A stretch of 64,000 bases of DNA from Fusobacterium perfoetens (GTDB lineage: Bacteria; Fusobacteriota; Fusobacteriia; Fusobacteriales; Fusobacteriaceae). Position 1 is the first letter of the stretch. Every line of letters begins with the position of its first letter. The translations under genes and the position numbers were made by a program. Positions 63,936-64,000 of this stretch are shown here, in pieces. The notes under the pieces are model-generated. The model ran no database searches. It worked only from the letters and a program-made list of their open reading frames with translations, and was not told the origin of the DNA. The stretch is taken from contig NZ_JADYUD010000006.1 of assembly GCF_021531595.1 (NCBI RefSeq), forward strand, positions 98,596-162,595. The letters run 5' to 3'.

Positions 63936-63950
63936 AAACCGTGCTTTTCT
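63921..63950. terminator. Bidirectional terminator over the relB stop codon
   Basis: AGAAAAGCACGGT pairs with ACCGTGCTTTTCT, a 13-base stem with 4-base loop. The stem contains the end of the relB-like gene. Confidence 0.85.
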
Positions 63951-64000
63951 TACTTTTTCCTATAAAAGTTTTCAATTTTTTCAAGGATAAAAATTACAAG
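63950..64000 (-). CDS. C-terminal end of a minus-strand gene (cut by window edge)
   Basis: On the minus strand the frame from the window edge reads LVIFILEKIENFYRKK and then TAA (63950-63952), 16 codons without interruption, convergent with the relB-like gene and just behind the shared terminator. Too short to identify. Confidence 0.3.
   Translation of the reverse strand, partial: LVIFILEKIENFYRKK

Overview
The window is strongly AT-rich chromosomal DNA from a Gram-negative anaerobe, most likely a Fusobacterium (genus inferred, species not assigned). The reasons are a full set of lipid A/KDO genes together with Firmicute-like genes (addAB, pcrA, smc, a YlmH-type S4 protein, a small SRP RNA), a methionine gamma-lyase, and two autotransporters carrying the N-terminal block MGKNYVExSLKRFLKRKVK typical of fusobacterial type V proteins. 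Most genes lie on the + strand with short spacers and clear GGAGG-type ribosome binding sites. Several starts are TTG or GTG.

Layout. 1-3200: methylthioribose salvage (mtnA partial, mtnK) and methionine gamma-lyase. 3200-6900: a one-polypeptide type IIG restriction-modification enzyme plus a small unknown gene. 6900-7920, minus strand: a formate/nitrite-type transporter behind a ZTP (pfl) riboswitch with its own promoter and terminator. 7980-12740: nucleoside kinase, SppA, YbaB, small proteins and an orphan MNT-type nucleotidyltransferase with a stub of a possible HEPN partner. 12800-18570: addB-addA. 18570-25370: a palindromic repeat, nitroreductase, S4 protein, AsmA-like protein, SRP RNA, a GNAT-CDF fusion and pcrA. 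25400-32580: lpxC-fabZ-lpxA-lpxI-lpxB-msbA-rph-rdgB, a nearly gap-free envelope operon using LpxI instead of LpxH. 32600-43700: palindromic repeat inside a terminator, hslU, smc, lpxK, an unknown gene, a PTS EIIA-like gene, nadD, a phosphatase, kdsB and a SpoIID/LytB lipoprotein. 43870-50650: a self-contained RND efflux operon (TetR, TolC, adaptor, pump, small partner) with two identical-type TetR operators. 50650-51630: a 1 kb non-coding block with two palindromic repeats, tandem diverged repeats and a candidate small RNA. 51630-54420, minus strand: a four-gene replication-like operon (two excisionase-type HTH proteins, a winged-helix replication protein, a DnaC-like loader). 54580-64000: an accessory locus with an intact autotransporter, an OLD-like ATPase with a broken nuclease-like partner and a DUF6414-like gene, a frameshifted second autotransporter, and an orphan RelB-type antitoxin.

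The lipid A genes (lpxC, fabZ, lpxA, lpxI, lpxB, lpxK), kdsB and msbA together make and export the lipid A-KDO core. LpxD is not in the window. The most unusual material is non-coding: the ZTP riboswitch on a transporter, a family of about 160-170 bp palindromic elements (one sitting in the loop of a terminator), a small-RNA candidate beside the replication-like operon, and a repeated terminator that brackets a decayed defence-like cassette between two autotransporter genes.
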